Source: Patescibacteria group bacterium (GTDB lineage Bacteria > Patescibacteriota > Minisyncoccia > Phycocordibacterales > UBA2100). Taken from it: a stretch of DNA of 7,829 bases. The position numbers and the translations under genes are program-made. Within the stretch, counting starts at the first letter, position 1. Every line of letters begins with the position of its first letter. The notes under the pieces are model-generated. The model did no database searches and was not told the origin of the DNA. It saw only the letters and a list, made by a program, of their open reading frames with translations. Positions 6,547 through 7,829 of this stretch are shown in pieces. Location of the stretch: NCBI GenBank assembly GCA_015489565.1, contig WFZM01000020.1, forward strand, positions 1 to 7,829, written 5' to 3'.

Positions 6547-6657
6547 TTGGCGGCAGCCAACACAATTCAAGCCAACTTACAACTTAACGTGATAATGTCG
6601 ATCGACATTATAACGTTGTGGGGTTTCTGGCTTTGTTAAGAGAATTGTTTTGAATTG
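6547..6657. repeat. Long imperfect inverted repeat with 32-nt central palindrome, in a convergent gap
   Basis: This lies between the converging ABC transporter and hydrolase genes (gap 6506-6668), which otherwise holds nothing I recognise. The core at 6586-6617 is a palindrome of 32 nt with one mismatch (6591/6612), centred on the perfect GTCGATCGAC. Outer arms CAATTCA (6563-6569) and TGAATTG (6651-6657) also pair, as do CAAGCC (6568-6573) and the region of GGCTT (6629-6633). A small separate hairpin TTGGC-GGCA-GCCAA sits at 6547-6560. No T tract follows on either strand, so a simple bidirectional terminator is not clear. It could stabilise both mRNA ends, bind a dimeric protein, or be a small palindromic repeat element. 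Confidence 0.6.
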
Positions 6658-6668
6658 CTATTGTGTAT

Positions 6669-7250
6669 TTATATATTCAAACGTTTTTCGATTTCCGGCG
6701 AGCGTTCGTCGAAGAAATGATTTCGGTCTTGGAATTTTATGAACTTGGACTTTTTTATAAGCATGTGTAATTTTTCAGAGTCTGAGAACGGAACCACCGT
6801 GTCGTCTTTTGAATGGTATATGAAAATTTCTTCAAATTGTTTTTCAAGTTTTGAAAAGTCTTCTTTGTGAGTAAACCCCCCGGCGTTTATTTTATACGCG
6901 GGAGCTACCAAATGAAGCTGTGCGAATTTGCCCAGTTCTTTTTCTTGAAAGTATTGTGACAAAAAACTTGCGCCTAGCGAGTGCCCGACAAAGACAGCAC
7001 CGTCTTTTATGTAAGGTAGATACTTTTCAAACCAAATTACCCAATGCTCGTATTTTGCATTTTTGTAGCATGGCATAGTTGGAGCTATTATTTGCCAGCC
7101 CTCATCTACCAAGTCATCAAAAAGTTTAGAGCGCCACTTTTTGGGAGGGGCTTCGGCAGGATCGTCTATTTTATACGATTTAAGCCATGCCAGGTACTCC
7201 TTGTCGGAGTTAAAAGCTTCGCCGCCGTGTATGAATATTAGCTGTTTCAT
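6669..7250 (-). CDS. Alpha/beta hydrolase, RBBP9/YdeN-like serine hydrolase
   Basis: A 193-aa soluble alpha/beta hydrolase of the small RBBP9/YdeN type (PF06821-like). The first strand KQLIFIHGGEAF carries the oxyanion-hole HGG. The nucleophile is Ser91 in VGHSLGAS, the acid is Asp149 or Asp150 in SKDDTVVPFSDSEK, and the base is His178 in DRNHFFDE, so the triad is complete. The substrate is unknown; relatives are esterase-like with poorly known roles. No signal peptide or lid domain is seen. The start is set at ATG 7250, directly before the HGG strand. The in-frame ATG at 7274 would add MILFEVLN and overlap the upstream gene. The upstream stop codon TAA (7254-7252) is followed by one base and then this ATG, pointing to coupled translation with the 113-aa protein. 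Confidence 0.92.
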   Translation of the reverse strand: MKQLIFIHGGEAFNSDKEYLAWLKSYKIDDPAEAPPKKWRSKLFDDLVDEGWQIIAPTMPCYKNAKYEHWVIWFEKYLPYIKDGAVFVGHSLGASFLSQYFQEKELGKFAQLHLVAPAYKINAGGFTHKEDFSKLEKQFEEIFIYHSKDDTVVPFSDSEKLHMLIKKSKFIKFQDRNHFFDERSPEIEKRLNI

Positions 7251-7251
7251 A

Positions 7252-7593
7252 TTAAGCACTTCGAACAAAATCACCCATTCCCCTCAGTAGCTCACCTATG
7301 ATGTCAAATGCAGTTTTTATACCCTCTTCAGTTCCGGTGTTGTAAAAATCCATTGCTTGAAGCAATTCGTGTAGATGGGGTTGTTTATCTGGCAGCATGT
7401 CACCTTTTGATTTTATAGAATTTAGTTCAACCTCAAGTACTTGCGTAAGACGCTCCATTATCTTGTCTGTTGTAGAATCGTTCTTTTGACGTTTTTCTTT
7501 ATACTCTGACAAGAGCTTGCGTATTGCCCCTAGAACATCCTCTACTCCAGATTCAGTTCCTTGCTTAATATCCATATTTCTTTCTATATTCAT
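7252..7593 (-). CDS. Hypothetical 113-aa helical protein, upstream of the hydrolase
   Basis: I do not recognise this protein. It is short, charged, without membrane segments or signal peptide, and reads as mostly helical: VEDVLGAIRKLLSEYKEKR (17-35), TDKIMERLTQVLEVELNSI (42-60), and a C-terminal helix pair from about 72, including GIKTAFDIIGELLRGMGDF. Heptad-like hydrophobic spacing in the first two helices suggests self-association or binding a partner. An in-frame TGA two codons upstream limits the start to ATG 7593 or to Met7 (ATG 7575), which has a weak purine stretch GAAAGA before it. The hydrolase gene starts 1 nt after its stop codon, so the two are co-transcribed and perhaps act together. 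A promoter at 7656-7628 fits it. Confidence 0.75.
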   Translation of the reverse strand: MNIERNMDIKQGTESGVEDVLGAIRKLLSEYKEKRQKNDSTTDKIMERLTQVLEVELNSIKSKGDMLPDKQPHLHELLQAMDFYNTGTEEGIKTAFDIIGELLRGMGDFVRSA

Positions 7594-7627
7594 AGATCAT
7601 TTAAATTTAACCACTAAATATATTAAG

Positions 7628-7656
7628 AGTATATCATTTCCCGGCGCTATTGCCAA
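7628..7656 (-). promoter_or_regulatory. Promoter for the 113-aa protein/hydrolase pair
   Basis: On the minus strand TTGGCA (7656-7651), a 17-nt spacer and TATACT (7633-7628) with an extended TGa (7636-7634) form a near-consensus promoter. Transcription should begin near 7621, leaving a leader of about 28 nt that lacks a Shine-Dalgarno sequence. A weaker TTAAAT at 7604-7599, 5 nt before the ATG, could give a leaderless form instead. Confidence 0.65.
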
Positions 7657-7670
7657 AATTTTGTAGCAAT
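7646..7670. promoter_or_regulatory. Dyad between back-to-back promoters, possible operator
   Basis: ATTGC (7649-7653) and GCAAT (7666-7670) form an inverted repeat around CAAAATTTTG (7654-7663), itself a perfect palindrome. The dyad covers both -35 boxes of the diverging promoters, where a bound dimer could block or tune both. On the plus strand it is followed by TTTTTT (7673-7678), so a weak terminator is an alternative reading. Confidence 0.4.
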
Positions 7671-7689
7671 GCTTTTTTCATGCTATATT
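7661..7689 (+). promoter_or_regulatory. Promoter reading into the 7698-7794 hairpin
   Basis: TTGTAG (7661-7666), a 17-nt spacer and TATATT (7684-7689) with extended TGc (7681-7683) resemble the other promoters here. The expected start is about 7696, one or two bases before the long hairpin. No start codon lies at that point, unlike the leaderless genes. Confidence 0.55.
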
Positions 7690-7697
7690 ATCTTTAG

Positions 7698-7794
7698 CTG
7701 CCTTACAGACAGTGAGCAAAACTCAAAGTTTTGTGTTACATTCTTTTTAAAAAATGTTTCACAAAATAGTTTTGCCTACAATTCTGTGAGGCAG
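7698..7794 (+). ncRNA. Candidate structured RNA: long imperfect hairpin behind its own promoter
   Basis: As RNA, this 97-nt stretch folds into one long hairpin with four helices: 7698-7709 with 7783-7794 (12 pairs, one G-U), 7716-7723 with 7768-7775 (8 pairs), 7729-7735 with 7760-7766 (7 pairs), and 7738-7742 with 7753-7757 (5 pairs). An internal loop of 6 and 7 nt and a bulge of 5 nt against 1 nt separate the first three. A competing fold exists: 7717-7723 with 7727-7733, and 7762-7766 with 7770-7774, as two small local hairpins. The promoter at 7661-7689 would start transcription at its foot. No T tract follows, and the last 35 bases of the window hold no feature I can name, so it may be a free small RNA or the leader of a gene beyond the edge. 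A DNA-level element such as a palindromic repeat is the main alternative. Confidence 0.5.
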
Positions 7795-7829
7795 AACTTA
7801 GTAATTTTATCAACTCCATTAATTATTAG

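Noticed and set aside
6586..6617. The palindrome as a dif site for the Xer protein
   Set aside because: dif has two 11-bp arms around a 6-bp centre and is not a perfect palindrome. Here ATAA and TTAT are 12 bp apart, the symmetry runs through the centre, and it lies about 6 kb from the recombinase.
7251..7274. ATG 7274 as start of the hydrolase
   Set aside because: It adds eight residues inside the upstream gene, before the first beta strand. ATG 7250 follows the upstream stop by one base and leads straight into the HGG strand.
7698..7794. Long hairpin as ends of a transposon (MITE-like)
   Set aside because: No flanking target duplication or second copy is visible within the window, and a promoter is placed exactly at its foot. 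It remains a lesser alternative.
1..7829. tRNA, rRNA, CRISPR array or known riboswitch
   Set aside because: I looked for cloverleaf-like ends, spaced direct repeats and known aptamer cores and saw none.

Overview
The window looks like chromosomal DNA from a small-genome bacterium, most likely of the Candidate Phyla Radiation (Patescibacteria, Parcubacteria-like). This is an inference. It rests on compact AT-rich genes, very short gaps, standard stop codon use, an orphan CofE-like (F420 ligase family) gene next to core genes, and several genes that have no Shine-Dalgarno sequence but a -10 box 6-7 nt before the start codon. There is no sign of phage, transposase or CRISPR. The only recombinase is Xer-like.

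Layout. At 1-789 (minus) lies a XerC/D-type tyrosine recombinase whose C-terminus is cut off by the window edge. A short divergent intergenic region (790-893) carries promoters for it and for a CofE-like amide ligase (894-1604, plus). Then come rpsO (ribosomal protein S15, 1680-1946) and pyk (pyruvate kinase, 2008-3435). Each of the last two is followed by a perfect, very GC-rich hairpin with a 3-nt loop.

At 3524-6505 there is a tight plus-strand cluster: an unrecognised 194-aa protein, a NYN-domain (LabA/DUF88-like) putative RNase, and a half-size ABC exporter that overlaps the NYN gene by 41 bp. A convergent gap (6506-6668) contains a 32-nt near-perfect palindrome inside a longer imperfect inverted repeat. 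On the minus strand, a 113-aa unknown helical protein (7593-7252) and an RBBP9/YdeN-type alpha/beta hydrolase (7250-6669) form a two-gene unit with a 1-nt gap.

The last 236 bases hold no protein gene but are highly structured. Two promoter-like sequences stand back to back around a dyad. One reads left into the 113-aa gene. The other reads right and would start a transcript at the foot of a roughly 97-nt imperfect hairpin with 32 base pairs, a candidate structured RNA or riboregulator.

The two most interesting signals are the recurring promoter-to-start geometry, which implies leaderless mRNAs for at least four genes, and the promoter-plus-hairpin locus at 7661-7794.
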